DNA from: Synechococcus sp. 8F6
Lineage (GTDB): Bacteria; Cyanobacteriota; Cyanobacteriia; PCC-6307; Cyanobiaceae
NCBI RefSeq assembly: GCF_002252665.1
Contig: NZ_NQKZ01000010.1
Span: forward strand, 44,204-108,203
Direction: 5' to 3'
Length of the DNA stretch: 64,000 nt
Numbering within the stretch: position 1 is the stretch's first letter; every line of letters begins with the position of its first letter. Position numbers and translations under genes: made by a program. Below the pieces are notes generated by a model. That model was not told where the DNA came from. It was given only the letters and a program-made list of their open reading frames with translations, and made no database searches. Positions 8,234-18,179 of this stretch are shown here, in pieces.

Positions 8234-9001
8234 ATGGCCCTCACCCCCTCCGACAACAGCCGCCTGCACATTCTCCAAGCCGTTGAAGACGGGTGGGGCG
8301 CCTTCTGCCGGGCTCCCTGGGCCTTCCTGCTGTTTCAGGCCCTGGCGGGCCTGATCCTGCTGCCCTTTGCCGCCCTGACCGCCGTCGGTGCCGCCCGCCT
8401 GGCCAAGGTGGAGGAGCTGATGGTCGTGCACCCCGTGGGTGGCTGGATCGCGCTGATCGCGGGCGTGATCGGCTACGTGATCGTGGCCCTGTGGACCGTG
8501 GTGGGCCTCACCCGTGGTGCCTGGCTGAGCCTGGAGGGCCGCAAGCCCTGCTTCGCCGACTTCACCCGCTGGGACCGTCCCGCCAGCGCCCGCCTGCTGG
8601 GCTCGGCAGTTCTGCTGGCGATTGTGGTGGCCGTAGCCGGCGCCATCGCTGCCCTGATCGGTGCTGGCCTTGGCAAGCTCAATGAAGCCCTCTCCGTCAT
8701 CCCGATGATCGTGGTGGCGATCTTTTATGTGTGGCTGCTGGTCACCCAGAAGTTCCTGATCCAGGTGTCGCTGCTGGGCACCTCCAAGGCCACCAACACG
8801 CTTGGATCAGGCGTGAACGTGGTGAACCCCAGCTGGTGGATGGTGCTGTGGCTGGGCATTGTCGAAGGTGTCATCCACGCCATCGGCGGCCTGTTCAGCT
8901 ACGGCGGCCTGCTGGTGGTGGTGCCGGTGGTGCTGTGCATCTCCACCGCCGCCTACCGCCAGCTGTTCGGCGCCGAAGACCGCACCGGCCTGCTCAGCTG
9001 A
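8234..9001 (+). CDS. Multi-pass membrane protein of unknown function
   Basis: The 255-residue protein has about five to six hydrophobic segments: [73 protein letters not shown] and a Gly/Val-rich C-terminal pair. The N-terminus ([21 protein letters not shown]) resembles an amphipathic membrane-entry helix. There are no transporter motifs I recognise. ATG at 8234 is chosen over an earlier in-frame start at 8192 because it begins closer to the first amphipathic helix. Its stop overlaps the end of the convergent rsmH gene by 8 bases. Confidence 0.8.
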   Translation: MALTPSDNSRLHILQAVEDGWGAFCRAPWAFLLFQALAGLILLPFAALTAVGAARLAKVEELMVVHPVGGWIALIAGVIGYVIVALWTVVGLTRGAWLSLEGRKPCFADFTRWDRPASARLLGSAVLLAIVVAVAGAIAALIGAGLGKLNEALSVIPMIVVAIFYVWLLVTQKFLIQVSLLGTSKATNTLGSGVNVVNPSWWMVLWLGIVEGVIHAIGGLFSYGGLLVVVPVVLCISTAAYRQLFGAEDRTGLLS

Positions 9002-9866
9002 GCCGCCGCGCAATCCGCAAGCGGGCGCTGCGGCTGCGGGGGTTGGCCTCCGCTTCCTCAGGGCTGGCCTGAATCGCCTTGCGCGTGACCCGCTCCAGCC
9101 GCTCATCGGCCAGAAAGGCCGTCTTCACCCGACGGTCTTCAAGGGAGTGAAAGCTGATGATCGCCAAAAGCCCCCCAGGCACCAACCAGTCCGGGGCGCT
9201 GTGCAACAACTTGTCCAACACGCCCAGCTCGTCGTTCACGGCAATGCGCAGGGCCTGAAACGTGCGCGTGGCGGGATGAATGCGGCCCCGGCGGGCCTGG
9301 GGTGGGTAACAGCCGGCCACCAGATAGGCCAGCTCAGCGGTATCCCGCGGGGCCCACGGGCCCTGCTCTTTGACGCGCCGAGCGATGCGGCGCGAGAGCC
9401 GCTCCTCGCCGTAGGCGTAGATCAGATCGGCCAGCGCCGTCTCGTCGAGCCGATCGATCAGCTCACCAGCGGTCTCACCGGCCGTGGGATTCATGCGCAT
9501 GTCGAGCGGGCCGGCCAGCCGGAAGCTGAAGCCCCGCGCCGCCACATCCAGCTGCGGACTGCTCACCCCCAGGTCGGCCAGCACCGCCACAGCCAGCTCA
9601 GCTGGCACGTAATCGGCGAAGTTGGTGGCCACGATCGTGGCGCGATCGCCAAACGGGGCGAGGCGCTCGGCGGCGGCGGCACGGGCGCTTGGATCCTGGT
9701 CCAGCCCCACCACGCGCAAGCCGGGATGGGCCTGCAGCAGCAACGCACTGTGGCCGCCGCCGCCGAGGGTGCAGTCGATCAGCGTGCCGCCGCCACCCGG
9801 CAGCGCCGCCAGCAGCGGCTCGGCCAGCACGGGCACGTGGGCGAAGGCCCCAGGGGAATCGAACAA
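8994..9866 (-). CDS. rsmH: 16S rRNA (cytosine-1402-N4) methyltransferase RsmH
   Basis: RsmH (MraW) methylates C1402 in the decoding centre of 16S rRNA. The sequence contains [10 protein letters not shown] at the N-terminus, the SAM motif [10 protein letters not shown] (31-40), MRMNP in [10 protein letters not shown], and the C-terminal [12 protein letters not shown], all diagnostic. The start is uncertain: TTG at 9866 gives 290 residues beginning [13 protein letters not shown], as expected for the family, whereas an ATG at 9938 would overlap the start of divergent ndhH. TTG is preferred. The gene is alone here rather than in a cell-division cluster. Confidence 0.93.
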   Translation of the reverse strand: MFDSPGAFAHVPVLAEPLLAALPGGGGTLIDCTLGGGGHSALLLQAHPGLRVVGLDQDPSARAAAAERLAPFGDRATIVATNFADYVPAELAVAVLADLGVSSPQLDVAARGFSFRLAGPLDMRMNPTAGETAGELIDRLDETALADLIYAYGEERLSRRIARRVKEQGPWAPRDTAELAYLVAGCYPPQARRGRIHPATRTFQALRIAVNDELGVLDKLLHSAPDWLVPGGLLAIISFHSLEDRRVKTAFLADERLERVTRKAIQASPEEAEANPRSRSARLRIARRLS

Positions 9867-9936
9867 GCGGGAAGCCGGGAACGGCGGGCGCTTCCTTCCT
9901 AAGATCCCGGCATTCGACCCCTTAGGCCACGGCCCC

Positions 9937-11121
9937 ATGACGCAGCTGGAGACGCGCACGGAGCCGATGGTGGTCAACTTCGGCCCCCACCACCCCTCGA
10001 TGCACGGGGTGTTGCGGCTGGTGGTGACCCTCGACGGCGAGGACGTGGTGGACTGCGAGCCGGTGATCGGCTACCTCCACCGCGGCATGGAGAAGATCGC
10101 CGAAAACCGCACGAACGTGATGTTCGTGCCCTATGTGAGCCGCATGGACTATGCGGCCGGCATGTTCTACGAAGCGATCGTGGTCAACGCCCCCGAGCGG
10201 CTGGCCGATGTGCCGGTGCCGAAGCGCGCCAGCTACATCCGCGTGCTGATGCTGGAGCTCAACCGCATCGCCAACCACCTGCTCTGGCTTGGCCCCTTCC
10301 TGGCGGATGTGGGCGCCCAGACGCCGTTCTTCTACATCTTCCGCGAGCGGGAGATGATCTACGACCTGTGGGAAGCGGCCACCGGCCAGCGGCTGATCAA
10401 CAACAACTACTTCCGCATCGGTGGCGTGGCGGCGGATCTGCCCTACGGCTGGCTGGAGAAGTGCCTCGACTTCTGCGATTGGTTCGGCCCCAAGATTGAC
10501 GAATACGAGAAGCTGATCACCAACAACCCGATCTTCCGCCGCCGGATCGAGGGACTGGGCGTGATCAGCCGCGAGATGGCGATCAACTGGAGTCTTTCGG
10601 GCCCGATGTTGCGCGCCTCCGGCGTGCCCTGGGACCTGCGCAAGGTGGACCACTACGAGTGCTACGACGACTTCGACTGGGATGTGGCCTGGACAAAAGA
10701 AGGGGATTGCTTCGCCCGCTACCGGGTGCGCGTTCAGGAGATGCGCGAATCCCTCAAGATCGTGCGCCAGGCCTGCCAGATGATCCCGGGCGGCCCCACC
10801 GAAAACCTGGAAGCCCAACGGATGGCCGAAGGCAAGGGGGGGCCTTCCTCGGCCTTCGATCTGCAGTATGTGGCCAAGAAAGTGGCCCCCACCTTCAAGA
10901 TCCCCGAGGGTGAGCTCTACACCCGCCTGGAATCCGGCAAGGGCGAGATCGGCGTGTACATCCAGGGCAACAACGATGTCACCCCCTGGCGCTTCAAGAT
11001 TCGCGCCGCCGACTTCAACAATCTGCAGATCCTGCCCCACATCCTCAAGGGGGCCAAGGTGGCCGACATCATGGCCATCCTCGGCTCCATCGACGTGATC
11101 ATGGGGTCGGTTGATCGCTGA
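9937..11121 (+). CDS. ndhH: NAD(P)H-quinone oxidoreductase (NDH-1) subunit H
   Basis: NdhH is the 49-kDa-type subunit of the thylakoid NDH-1 complex, used in respiration, cyclic electron flow and CO2 uptake. The 394-residue protein starts [25 protein letters not shown] after a short lead, then has the family blocks [40 protein letters not shown], and a C-terminal [12 protein letters not shown] that ends as usual. ATG at 9937 is fixed by homology of the N-terminus. Its last bases overlap the start of the DHNA-CoA thioesterase gene, linking the complex with quinone synthesis in one transcript. Confidence 0.97.
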   Translation: MTQLETRTEPMVVNFGPHHPSMHGVLRLVVTLDGEDVVDCEPVIGYLHRGMEKIAENRTNVMFVPYVSRMDYAAGMFYEAIVVNAPERLADVPVPKRASYIRVLMLELNRIANHLLWLGPFLADVGAQTPFFYIFREREMIYDLWEAATGQRLINNNYFRIGGVAADLPYGWLEKCLDFCDWFGPKIDEYEKLITNNPIFRRRIEGLGVISREMAINWSLSGPMLRASGVPWDLRKVDHYECYDDFDWDVAWTKEGDCFARYRVRVQEMRESLKIVRQACQMIPGGPTENLEAQRMAEGKGGPSSAFDLQYVAKKVAPTFKIPEGELYTRLESGKGEIGVYIQGNNDVTPWRFKIRAADFNNLQILPHILKGAKVADIMAILGSIDVIMGSVDR

Positions 11122-11566
11122 TTCAAGCGCCTGGTTGCTGCTCTGCCGCACGGTGCGCTTTGGCGACACCGATGCCGCTGGGGTGATGCACTTCCAGCAG
11201 CTGCTGCGCTGGTGCCACGAGGCCTACGAAGAGAGCCTGGAACGGTTCGGTCTTGCGGCCGCCGATGTCTTCCCGCGGCCGGGGCACACGCCCGCCGTAG
11301 CCCTGCCCATCGTGCATTGCAGCGCCGACTTCCTCGCCCCTCTGGCCTGCGGCGATCCCCTGGCCATCCAACTGGAGCCCCAGCGCCTCGATCCCGGGGC
11401 CTTTGAAGTGCGCTACAGCTTCCAGAGCGGTGATCGCAGCGTGGCGCTGGGGCTGACCCGGCATCTGGCCATCAGCGCCGGCAGTCGTCAGCGCTGCCCT
11501 TTGCCCGAACCCATCAACCGCTGGCTGGAGGCCTCGAGCCTGGGACAGGGCATTCAGCCGCTTTAG
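11111..11566 (+). CDS. 1,4-dihydroxy-2-naphthoyl-CoA thioesterase (phylloquinone synthesis)
   Basis: This hotdog-fold thioesterase hydrolyses DHNA-CoA, the step before MenA in phylloquinone synthesis. The pattern [29 protein letters not shown] is typical of the cyanobacterial enzymes, with the catalytic Asp in the DTDxxGV segment (D19-D21). The 151 residues match the family length. The start is probably the TTG at 11111, inside the end of ndhH. The next four men genes lie within 5 kb, which supports the role strongly. The stop overlaps the convergent small membrane-protein gene by 4 bases. Confidence 0.87.
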   Translation: MIADSSAWLLLCRTVRFGDTDAAGVMHFQQLLRWCHEAYEESLERFGLAAADVFPRPGHTPAVALPIVHCSADFLAPLACGDPLAIQLEPQRLDPGAFEVRYSFQSGDRSVALGLTRHLAISAGSRQRCPLPEPINRWLEASSLGQGIQPL

Positions 11567-11754
11567 GGCCGGCGGAACACGTAGAGCAGCGCCGCCAGCT
11601 GGAGCGGCAACAGGGCTGCCATGAGGGCCATCGGATGCAGGCCATCGTGGGGAATGCTGCCGGCCGCAACAAAGCTGATAGCCCCGGCAAGGGCCAACAA
11701 AACAACGAGCGTCAGCCGTTGGGCCGACGACTCAGAACCAGTCTTTCTCAGCAT
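11563..11754 (-). CDS. Small two-helix membrane protein
   Basis: The 63-residue product (ATG at 11754) has a short basic N-terminus (MLRKTGSESSAQR) and two hydrophobic helices (LTLVVLLALAGAISFVAAG and MALMAALLPLQLAALLYVF), ending in RRP. No family recognised. It overlaps the end of the upstream TM2-domain gene by 23 bases, so the pair is probably cotranscribed with menE upstream. The neighbourhood suggests nothing specific about its job. Confidence 0.65.
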   Translation of the reverse strand: MLRKTGSESSAQRLTLVVLLALAGAISFVAAGSIPHDGLHPMALMAALLPLQLAALLYVFRRP

Positions 11755-11998
11755 CGAGATACTCAGCTCGAAATTCGTCGTTTGATTTGGTGAGATAAAT
11801 GATCCCCTCAATAATGCCAATCACCTGAAAAACGAAATAACCCACTCCGCAGGTCAACAGCGACACCACCAACATGATGATGGCCGGCTTGTTGTAGCCC
11901 AGCACAAACTTGTGCACACCAAAGGCACCCAGGAAGATGCCGGTGAGTCCCGCCGCCAGCTTCTTGTTGCTGATTTCGGTGTCAGAGAGAGTCGACAT
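11732..11998 (-). CDS. TM2-domain membrane protein
   Basis: The 88 residues form a TM2 domain: a first helix with the GIFLGAFGVHKFVLGY motif, a charged turn (NKPA), and a second helix (IIMLVVSLLTCGVGYFVFQVIGIIEGI) followed by the acidic cytoplasmic tail. The domain is widespread in bacteria and its role is poorly known. Codons are noticeably AT-richer than in the men genes beside it (for example AAA, ATA and ATT codons around 11770-11830), hinting at a separate origin. Its start lies inside the 3' end of menE. Confidence 0.85.
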   Translation of the reverse strand: MSTLSDTEISNKKLAAGLTGIFLGAFGVHKFVLGYNKPAIIMLVVSLLTCGVGYFVFQVIGIIEGIIYLTKSNDEFRAEYLDAEKDWF

Positions 11999-13217
11999 CG
12001 GCCGATGTGGGTCGGGACTTCTGATTTGCTTCTAGCTCATCCATCCAATCCCGCCAACGGCTGCGTTGCCATTTGCCCAGCGCGGTGGGGGCCAGCTCGG
12101 GGCAGCACAGCCAACGCGTCGGGCGCTCGGCCGGCGCCCAGGGCTCACACAGCTGCCGCAGCTGGCGCTGCAGATCCGGCCAGGGCTGCATCCCCTCAGC
12201 CCGCACCAAGGCCACCAGGCGCTGGCCCCACTCGGGATCATGCATAGGCAGCAGCAGCAGCGCCTGCACGGGCAGACCGGCCGCCTGGGCCAGCGCCAGC
12301 AGCTGGGCCTCCAAAGGCTCAGGAAAGACGGTTTCACCACCGCTGTGGATGGCGCTATCGAGACGCCCCACCACGACCAGGCCCGCCGGCCCCAGGCGGC
12401 CGGCATCACCGCTGCGCCACCACCCGTCGGCGGAGCGGGGCAGGGGTTGCAACTGGCCGTTCGCCAGCCAACCCGGGCTGAGCCGCCCGCTGCGCACCTC
12501 CACGGCCCCATCCGGGCCCAATCGCAGCTCCACATCCACCAGGGGCGCACCGCAACCGGCTGCAGCCGCCAGAAAGCGCTTGGGGGGGAGGGCACACACC
12601 ATGGCAGCCGTTTCCGTGGCGCCATAGCAAGGGGCAAGCCGCAGCCCCGCCTGACGCGCCCGCACTGCGAGCTGGGGAGGCAGCGGCGCCCCGCCCACCC
12701 AGATCAGCCCCAACTGCTGCAGCCAGGCCACACCCTCTGGAGCCGCCATCAAGCGCTGCAGCTGGGTGGGCACCAACGACAGCAGGGCGGGGCGAGTCGG
12801 ATCCACGGGCGCAACGGCCGCCAACAGGGCCGGATCGCGCAGCCAGGCCGGCTGCAGGTGCCGGTGGGCAGCGCCCCACTGCTGCGCCCGCAGCCAGGGC
12901 AGCAGGCCGCTGACATGGTGCAGCGGCAGGGGGTTGAGATGCAGGCAAGCCGCCGGGTTCAGCCCCTGCTGCTCCAGCCACGAGCCCGTGGCCGTGGCGG
13001 AGGCTTGCAGGTGAGCCAGGGGTTGGAGGCACCAGCGCCTCCCGCCGCTACTGCCGCCGCTGCCCAGCACCACTCCAGGGCCCCACTGCCGCTGCAAGGG
13101 ATCCAGCCCCTGGGGCCCGATCGCCGCGGCCAGCGCCTCCTGATCGCGCGGAGCAGGGCCCGCCAGCGCCACGATCTGGCCGGCCGCCCAAGCCTGCTGC
13201 AGCTGCTCGAATCTCAT
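11982..13217 (-). CDS. menE: o-Succinylbenzoate-CoA ligase
   Basis: MenE activates o-succinylbenzoate with ATP and CoA in phylloquinone synthesis. The 411-residue protein is a compact AMP-binding enzyme: GSGGSSGGRRW corresponds to the phosphate-binding loop, PCYGATETAAM to the adenylate motif, and SGDAGRLGPAGLVVVGRLDSAIHSGGE to the hinge. The ATG at 13217 overlaps the stop codon of menC in an ATGA arrangement, so the earlier open frame to 13256 is not needed. The family is shorter than other acyl-CoA ligases, as seen here. Confidence 0.9.
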   Translation of the reverse strand: MRFEQLQQAWAAGQIVALAGPAPRDQEALAAAIGPQGLDPLQRQWGPGVVLGSGGSSGGRRWCLQPLAHLQASATATGSWLEQQGLNPAACLHLNPLPLHHVSGLLPWLRAQQWGAAHRHLQPAWLRDPALLAAVAPVDPTRPALLSLVPTQLQRLMAAPEGVAWLQQLGLIWVGGAPLPPQLAVRARQAGLRLAPCYGATETAAMVCALPPKRFLAAAAGCGAPLVDVELRLGPDGAVEVRSGRLSPGWLANGQLQPLPRSADGWWRSGDAGRLGPAGLVVVGRLDSAIHSGGETVFPEPLEAQLLALAQAAGLPVQALLLLPMHDPEWGQRLVALVRAEGMQPWPDLQRQLRQLCEPWAPAERPTRWLCCPELAPTALGKWQRSRWRDWMDELEANQKSRPTSADVDSL

Positions 13218-14185
13218 CGAGCCTCCACTCCAGCAGACGGCCCTGCGGCGGCCCACACCGTTTCAGGATCGGCACTGGCGAGGCCCCCCGGCGCCTGCCA
13301 GCCCGGCGCCAGACCCGGCGCCACGGGCGTGGGGCCCTCGGCCTGCAGGGCCGCCAGATGGTCGAGCCAGCGCCAACCGATGCCGGTTTCAAAGGCGGTG
13401 CTCAGCATCAGCCGCGGGGCACCCCGCTCCAGGGCCGCCAGCAGCTTCCGAGGATCTCCCTCCTGGCTGGGCCGGCGCACCTGCCAGCCGGGCCAGCTCT
13501 GGCGCAGGGCTGGCTGGCATTGCAGCGATTCATCGAGGGCCACCGGCAGGCGATCGGCCAGGGCCGCCAGACCGGCCTGGTCGGCGGGATCGAGGGGCTG
13601 CTCCAGCCACTGCAGCCGCGGCTCGCGGGACAGCCGCTCGGCCCAAGCGGCCGCGGTGGGCCGGTCCCAGCCGCCATTGGCATCGAGGCGCAACCGCGCC
13701 GCTGCCGGCAGCCGCTGAAGCAGCTGCTCCAGCAGCTCCCGCTCGAGGGGATCAGCAAACACGGCCACCTTCCACTTGAACACGGTCGCCGGGGCGCCGC
13801 GATCGAGGGCCTCCAACACCGCCGGCCCGGCCGGCAGCAGCTGGGCCGATGCCGGCGCCGCCAGCCAGCGGCGCTGCGGCAGTCCATCGAGCTCCGCCAG
13901 GGCGGCTCCCAGGGCGAAGGCAAGGGCAGCTGGCAGATCGCCGGCCGTCAGCGCTGCCTCCAGGCCGTGGCGGGGATGGCTGGATCCGAGGGCCTCGATC
14001 ACCGCGGCCACCGGCTCCAGCTGCCCATCCAATGGGGCCGCCTCGCCCCAGCCTGCGCCCCCCTGCTCCCCCTGCAGCCGCAGCAGCCAGCCGCGCCGCT
14101 GGTGCACCGTGCCCGCCGCCGTGGCCAGGGGCTGGGGCAGGGCAAAGCCAAAGGGCCGCCACTGCAGGCGGATCAAGCCGGCCAC
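13214..14185 (-). CDS. menC: o-Succinylbenzoate synthase
   Basis: MenC dehydrates SHCHC to o-succinylbenzoate and belongs to the enolase superfamily. The expected metal and base residues are visible: KxK in VFKWKVAVF, Asp in RLDANGGWD, Glu in WLEQPLDPAD and Asp in ALDESLQ. The second catalytic lysine, usually in a K-P-S-type segment, appears as Arg in VRRPSQEGDP. Likely starts are GTG at 14185 or TTG at 14176, the latter overlapping the menA stop as TTGA. The gene is between menA and menE in one operon. The open frame further upstream overlaps menA and is not used. Confidence 0.88.
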   Translation of the reverse strand: MAGLIRLQWRPFGFALPQPLATAAGTVHQRRGWLLRLQGEQGGAGWGEAAPLDGQLEPVAAVIEALGSSHPRHGLEAALTAGDLPAALAFALGAALAELDGLPQRRWLAAPASAQLLPAGPAVLEALDRGAPATVFKWKVAVFADPLERELLEQLLQRLPAAARLRLDANGGWDRPTAAAWAERLSREPRLQWLEQPLDPADQAGLAALADRLPVALDESLQCQPALRQSWPGWQVRRPSQEGDPRKLLAALERGAPRLMLSTAFETGIGWRWLDHLAALQAEGPTPVAPGLAPGWQAPGGLASADPETVWAAAGPSAGVEAR

Positions 14186-15126
14186 CAGCGCCCCAGGGCC
14201 AGACCCAAGGCCAACCCCAACCCATTGAGCGCCTGGAAGCGCAGGGCAAGAAACTTGCTGCCGGCGATGCGCTCCGGGTGGCGATGCTGCTGCTGCAGCA
14301 GGCGAATCAGATCCCGGGCCGGCGGCAGACCCACCACCCCCAGCAGGGCCGTGAGGGGCCACTGGCCCACCAGCACCGGCGCCCATTGCAAGGCCAGGGC
14401 ACCGGCCACAAACCAGGGCACCAGTGCCGCCGCAAGGCCCGTGCCCAGGTGCACCACGGGCGAGCGCTTGCCGTTGGCGGCGTCCTCCTCCACCTGGTGG
14501 AAATGAGAGCAGAACAGCACCAGGGTGGTGGCCAGGGCGGGACCGCTGCCCAACAGCAGGGCCGTGCCCCAGGGAATGGCCAGGGTGCTGGCAGCGCCAG
14601 ACGGCGCCAGAGCGAGCAGGGCGGCGGCGGTGGCCAGCGGACCGAAGGCGATCCAGCAGAGGGGCTCCCCGAGGCCGCGGTAGCCCAGGCGAAAGGGCGG
14701 CCCCTGATACACATACCCAAGCCCGCAGCAGGCCAGCACCAGGGCCAGCACCGCCGGCGTGCTGCGCCAGGCCACCAGGGCCATCAGGGCCAGGCCCAGC
14801 AGCAGGCAGCCGTTGGCCAGCAGGGCCACCCGATCCCGCCGCCCGGTGAGATTCACCACCGAATGGGGTTTGCCGTGGGTGTCGACGCCGGTGTCGGCAT
14901 CAAACACATCGTTGGCCAGGTTTTCCCAGACCAGTAGCAGCACTGCCGCCAGCAGGAACAGCAGCAGCTGCTCGACGCGCACCTGCTCTCCCCGGCCAAA
15001 GCGCCAGCCGGCGGCCAGCAGCACCGGCATCACCGCCACGGCATACATGGGCCATTTGATCGCCGCCTTCCAAAGCAGGCGTCGATCCGGGTGGCTGGCG
15101 TAACGGCTTGCGACGACCTTGGACAC
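14173..15126 (-). CDS. menA: 1,4-dihydroxy-2-naphthoate phytyltransferase
   Basis: MenA attaches the phytyl chain to DHNA, forming demethylphylloquinone, the precursor of the photosystem I quinone. It is a UbiA-family membrane enzyme of 317 residues with eight to nine hydrophobic helices. The prenyl-diphosphate motif is N72-D73-x-x-D76 with D78/D82 (ENLANDVFDADTGVDTHGKPHS), and the second Asp-rich loop is near 200 (FHQVEEDAANGKRSP). Its start at 15126 overlaps the start region of the divergent menF gene. First gene of the menA-menC-menE operon. Confidence 0.93.
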   Translation of the reverse strand: MSKVVASRYASHPDRRLLWKAAIKWPMYAVAVMPVLLAAGWRFGRGEQVRVEQLLLFLLAAVLLLVWENLANDVFDADTGVDTHGKPHSVVNLTGRRDRVALLANGCLLLGLALMALVAWRSTPAVLALVLACCGLGYVYQGPPFRLGYRGLGEPLCWIAFGPLATAAALLALAPSGAASTLAIPWGTALLLGSGPALATTLVLFCSHFHQVEEDAANGKRSPVVHLGTGLAAALVPWFVAGALALQWAPVLVGQWPLTALLGVVGLPPARDLIRLLQQQHRHPERIAGSKFLALRFQALNGLGLALGLALGRWWPA

Positions 15127-16640
15127 AGGGATGGGGGCCGCAGGCGGCAGCCGCTGCAGGACCCATACATTTGAGCAGCTCTTCGTCGCGGCAACGGCCC
15201 CTTCTGGTGCAGGCCTCCCCTTCCTTCACCGATTCCTCGGGTGATTCGTTCACCCAGCTGCTGGCCCTCGCCAACGAACAGGCACGCCAGCTGGAGGAGG
15301 ACGGCGTGCTCAGCCTGGCGCTGCCCCTGGCCGGCGGCGACCCGATGCTGCTGCTGCCCCACCTCGAACCCACCGGTGGCGACGGCTTCCGCTTTCTCTG
15401 GGATGGCGCTCCCGGGCTCTGCATCGCCGCCGCCGGCCGCACCAACAGCCTGGAGCTGAGCGGGCCCCGACGCTTCGAGCTGGCCCAACGCTTTGCCAGT
15501 GCCAGCCTCAGCCGCCTGGCCACCGCTTCCCAAGGGCCGCCCCTGGCCAGGCCGCGGGTGCTGCTGGCCTTCGCCTTCTTCGATGCGCCCCTGCAGAGCG
15601 AACCGGGTGGGGTGCCGGGAGTGCAGGCCGTGCTGCCGCGCTGGCAACTCAGCCGCCAGGGCCAGCATTGCTGGCTGCGTCTGCAGCGTGCCATCGGCGG
15701 CGAGGTGACGCCGCGGCAGCTGGCCGAAGAGCTCTGGGAGCAGGCTCGCCGCCTGGAGCGGCTGGTGGTGGATCCCATCCCAGCCGATCGTGCACAAGCC
15801 AACCGGGTGGGCCTGCGCTGGAGCTCCAGCTGGCAGGAGCGCTACCGCTCCGCCGTGGCGGAGGCCCTGGCCCGGGTGGATCGGGGCGAACTGGAAAAAG
15901 TGGTGCTGGCCGTGCGCCAGGAGCTGCGCCTTGACGCCACTCCCGACCCCCTGGAGCTGCTGAGCCCCCTGCGGCGCCACCAGAGCGGCAGCTGCCGCTT
16001 CCTCTGGCAGCGGTGTCAGGGAGCCGCCCTGATCGGGGCCTCACCGGAGCGGCTGCTCACGGTGCGGCAGGGTCAGCTGCGCTGCGATGCCCTGGCAGGC
16101 ACGGCCCCAGCAGGCGATCAGGCCGCGGCCCTGCTGCACTCCGACAAGGATCGCCACGAACACGAGCTGGTAGTGGACACCATCACCGCCGTGCTGGCGC
16201 AAGTGGGCCTCCGCCCCCGCCGGCCACGCCACCCGCGCCTGGCGCGCCACGGCCAGCTGGTGCACCTGCACACCCCGATCACGGCGGCCCTGGGCCCGCA
16301 GCAACCCCTCGCCATCGCCGCGGCCCTCCATCCCACCCCCGCCGTCGCCGGGCTACCGCGGCGCGAAGCCATGGCCTGGCTGCGCAGCCTGGAGCCGTTT
16401 GAGCGGGGCCACTACGCCGCACCGATCGGCTGGATCGACAGCGCCGGCGACGCCGACCTGCGGGTGGCCATCCGCAGCGGCACCCTGCGGGGCGATCGGC
16501 TCGAACTCACCGCAGGGGCGGGGCTGGTGCGGGGCTCCACGGTGGAGCGGGAGCTGCAGGAGGTGGCCCTCAAGCTGGGTGTGCTGCAGCAGCAGCTCAA
16601 CCTGCCAGCTCAGCTGCGCAGCAGCCGCTCGATCACCTGA
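15108..16640 (+). CDS. menF: Isochorismate synthase
   Basis: MenF converts chorismate to isochorismate, the first step to phylloquinone. The C-terminal chorismate-binding domain is clear: [54 protein letters not shown] and [10 protein letters not shown]. The N-terminal 240 residues are less conserved. The true start is uncertain; GTG/TTG or ATG codons between 15108 and about 15240 would all keep the domain, and the first one overlaps divergent menA by 19 bases. The 3' end overlaps convergent gshB by 31 bases. Confidence 0.92.
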   Translation: MRRPWTQGWGPQAAAAAGPIHLSSSSSRQRPLLVQASPSFTDSSGDSFTQLLALANEQARQLEEDGVLSLALPLAGGDPMLLLPHLEPTGGDGFRFLWDGAPGLCIAAAGRTNSLELSGPRRFELAQRFASASLSRLATASQGPPLARPRVLLAFAFFDAPLQSEPGGVPGVQAVLPRWQLSRQGQHCWLRLQRAIGGEVTPRQLAEELWEQARRLERLVVDPIPADRAQANRVGLRWSSSWQERYRSAVAEALARVDRGELEKVVLAVRQELRLDATPDPLELLSPLRRHQSGSCRFLWQRCQGAALIGASPERLLTVRQGQLRCDALAGTAPAGDQAAALLHSDKDRHEHELVVDTITAVLAQVGLRPRRPRHPRLARHGQLVHLHTPITAALGPQQPLAIAAALHPTPAVAGLPRREAMAWLRSLEPFERGHYAAPIGWIDSAGDADLRVAIRSGTLRGDRLELTAGAGLVRGSTVERELQEVALKLGVLQQQLNLPAQLRSSRSIT

Positions 16641-17572
16641 TCTGCCAGGGGAATCCCCCCCAACCGCTCCACCTCCCGCACACCGGTGGGGCTGGTCACG
16701 TTGATCTCACTGAGCCGGCCATCGATCACATCGATGCCCACAAAGAACAGGCCTTCGGCCTTCAGGGCCGGCGCCAGTTCGGCGCAGATGTGGCGCTCCT
16801 GATCGGTGAGCTCGGTGGCCTCGGGCTGGCCGCCCACGGCCAGGTTGCTGCGGAATTCGCCGCCGCTCGGCACCCGGTTGACCGCCCCCAGCGGCTCCCC
16901 ATCCACCAACAGGATCCGCTTGTCGCCAGCGCTCACTCCAGCCAGGAAGGACTGCACCATCACCGGCAGCTGCTCCTGGCCTGTCACCAGCTCCAGCAGC
17001 GCCCGCAGGCCTGGGGTGCTGGCGGAGGCAAACACCACCCCCTGACCGGCCCGCCCGCCCAGAGGCTTGAGCACCACCTCGCCGTGCTCGGCCGTGAAGG
17101 CAGCCAGCGTTTCCACCCGGCTGGCCACCAGGGTGGGCGCCATCAGGTGGCTCCAGCGCAGGGAACTGAGCTTCTCGTTCCAGGCTCGCAGCCCCGCCGG
17201 GCTGTTCAGCACCCGCACCCCCTGGCGCTCACCCAGCTCCAGCAGATGGGTGGCATAGAGGTAGGCCTCATCCACGGGCGGGTCCTTGCGCATCCACACG
17301 CGCGGAAAGGCCGTGAGGGGGAGGCGCTGCGCCTCCCCCAGGCGATACCAGGGTTCGCCGGCCTGGGGCTGGCCTTCGGGCCGGGATTCCAGAGGCTGGG
17401 CCACCACCCAGGCGCCATGGCCTCCAGGCGCATCGGCCGCCGACAGATCCGCCAGGTTGCACACCCACACCTGCTCGCCAGCCCGGAGGGCCGCCTGCAT
17501 CAGGGCGACGCTGGAATCCTTGGCAGGGTTGAGCCGCGCAATCGGATCGATCACGAACAGTTGGGAAGCCAC
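16610..17572 (-). CDS. gshB: Glutathione synthetase
   Basis: GshB joins gamma-glutamylcysteine and glycine using ATP in the cytoplasm. The 320-residue ATP-grasp protein shows the prokaryotic signature: [51 protein letters not shown], and the C-terminal [26 protein letters not shown]. The start is a GTG at 17572. It sits 3 bases downstream of grxC and the pair forms an obvious glutathione operon. Confidence 0.96.
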   Translation of the reverse strand: MASQLFVIDPIARLNPAKDSSVALMQAALRAGEQVWVCNLADLSAADAPGGHGAWVVAQPLESRPEGQPQAGEPWYRLGEAQRLPLTAFPRVWMRKDPPVDEAYLYATHLLELGERQGVRVLNSPAGLRAWNEKLSSLRWSHLMAPTLVASRVETLAAFTAEHGEVVLKPLGGRAGQGVVFASASTPGLRALLELVTGQEQLPVMVQSFLAGVSAGDKRILLVDGEPLGAVNRVPSGGEFRSNLAVGGQPEATELTDQERHICAELAPALKAEGLFFVGIDVIDGRLSEINVTSPTGVREVERLGGIPLADQVIERLLRS

Positions 17573-17575
17573 CGC

Positions 17576-17836
17576 TCAGCTCGCCAGCAGGGCGTCGAGC
17601 TGGCCGGAGCGCTCGAGGGCATGCAGATCGTCGCAACCGCCCACGTGCTGGCCGTTGATGAACGCTTGGGGCACGCTGCGCCGCCCCCCGCTCTTGGCGG
17701 CCATCGCCGCGCGGGCCGCCTCATCGCCATCGATCACGTGCTCGGTGTAGGCCACACCCTTGCGATCGAGCAGGGCCTTGGCACGAATGCAAAAGGGACA
17801 AAACCGCCAGGTGTAGATCTCAACCGTTGCCGCCAT
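17576..17836 (-). CDS. grxC: Glutaredoxin 3
   Basis: This 86-residue dithiol glutaredoxin has the redox site C13-P-F-C16 (WRFCPFCIRAK), the conserved SVPQAFINGQHVGGCDD segment for glutathione binding, and the usual length. It reduces disulfides at the expense of glutathione. The gene is directly upstream of gshB, so substrate supply and use are encoded together. Confidence 0.95.
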   Translation of the reverse strand: MAATVEIYTWRFCPFCIRAKALLDRKGVAYTEHVIDGDEAARAAMAAKSGGRRSVPQAFINGQHVGGCDDLHALERSGQLDALLAS

Positions 17837-17948
17837 CGGGGCCTCTGTGCAGGTGCACTGATCCTAGAAGTGACCCGAGTGAGGTTTCTGAGCAACCATG
17901 GTCAGTACCATGGTCATCACGACCTCCAGCTATCACGGGAGCAGCGCC

Positions 17949-18179
17949 ATGGTCCGGCAGATCAGCGCCAGCCAGTTCAAGGCCCGCTGCCTTGGTCTGA
18001 TGGACGATGTCGCCCGCAGTGGCGAAACCCTGGTCATCACCAAGAACGGGCAGCCCGTAGCGGAGCTGCATCCCTGCCGAGGTGGTCGCCGCACCGATCC
18101 TTTTGGCCTGCACCTCTCCACCCGCCTCGACGGTGACGTGATGGCGCCCCTGGATGAGCCCTGGGATGTTCTGCAGTGA
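17949..18179 (+). CDS. Phd/YefM-type antitoxin
   Basis: The protein (76 aa from the ATG at 17949) begins MVRQISASQFKARCLGLMDDVARSGETLVITKNGQPVAEL, the classic Phd/YefM DNA-binding fold that represses its own operon. The C-terminal tail (FGLHLSTRLDGDVMAPLDEPWDVL) is the likely toxin-binding part. In-frame ATG codons at 17898 and 17910 could add up to 17 residues. The stop overlaps the start of the PIN toxin gene. Such pairs are typical of chromosomal plasticity zones. Confidence 0.88.
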   Translation: MVRQISASQFKARCLGLMDDVARSGETLVITKNGQPVAELHPCRGGRRTDPFGLHLSTRLDGDVMAPLDEPWDVLQ

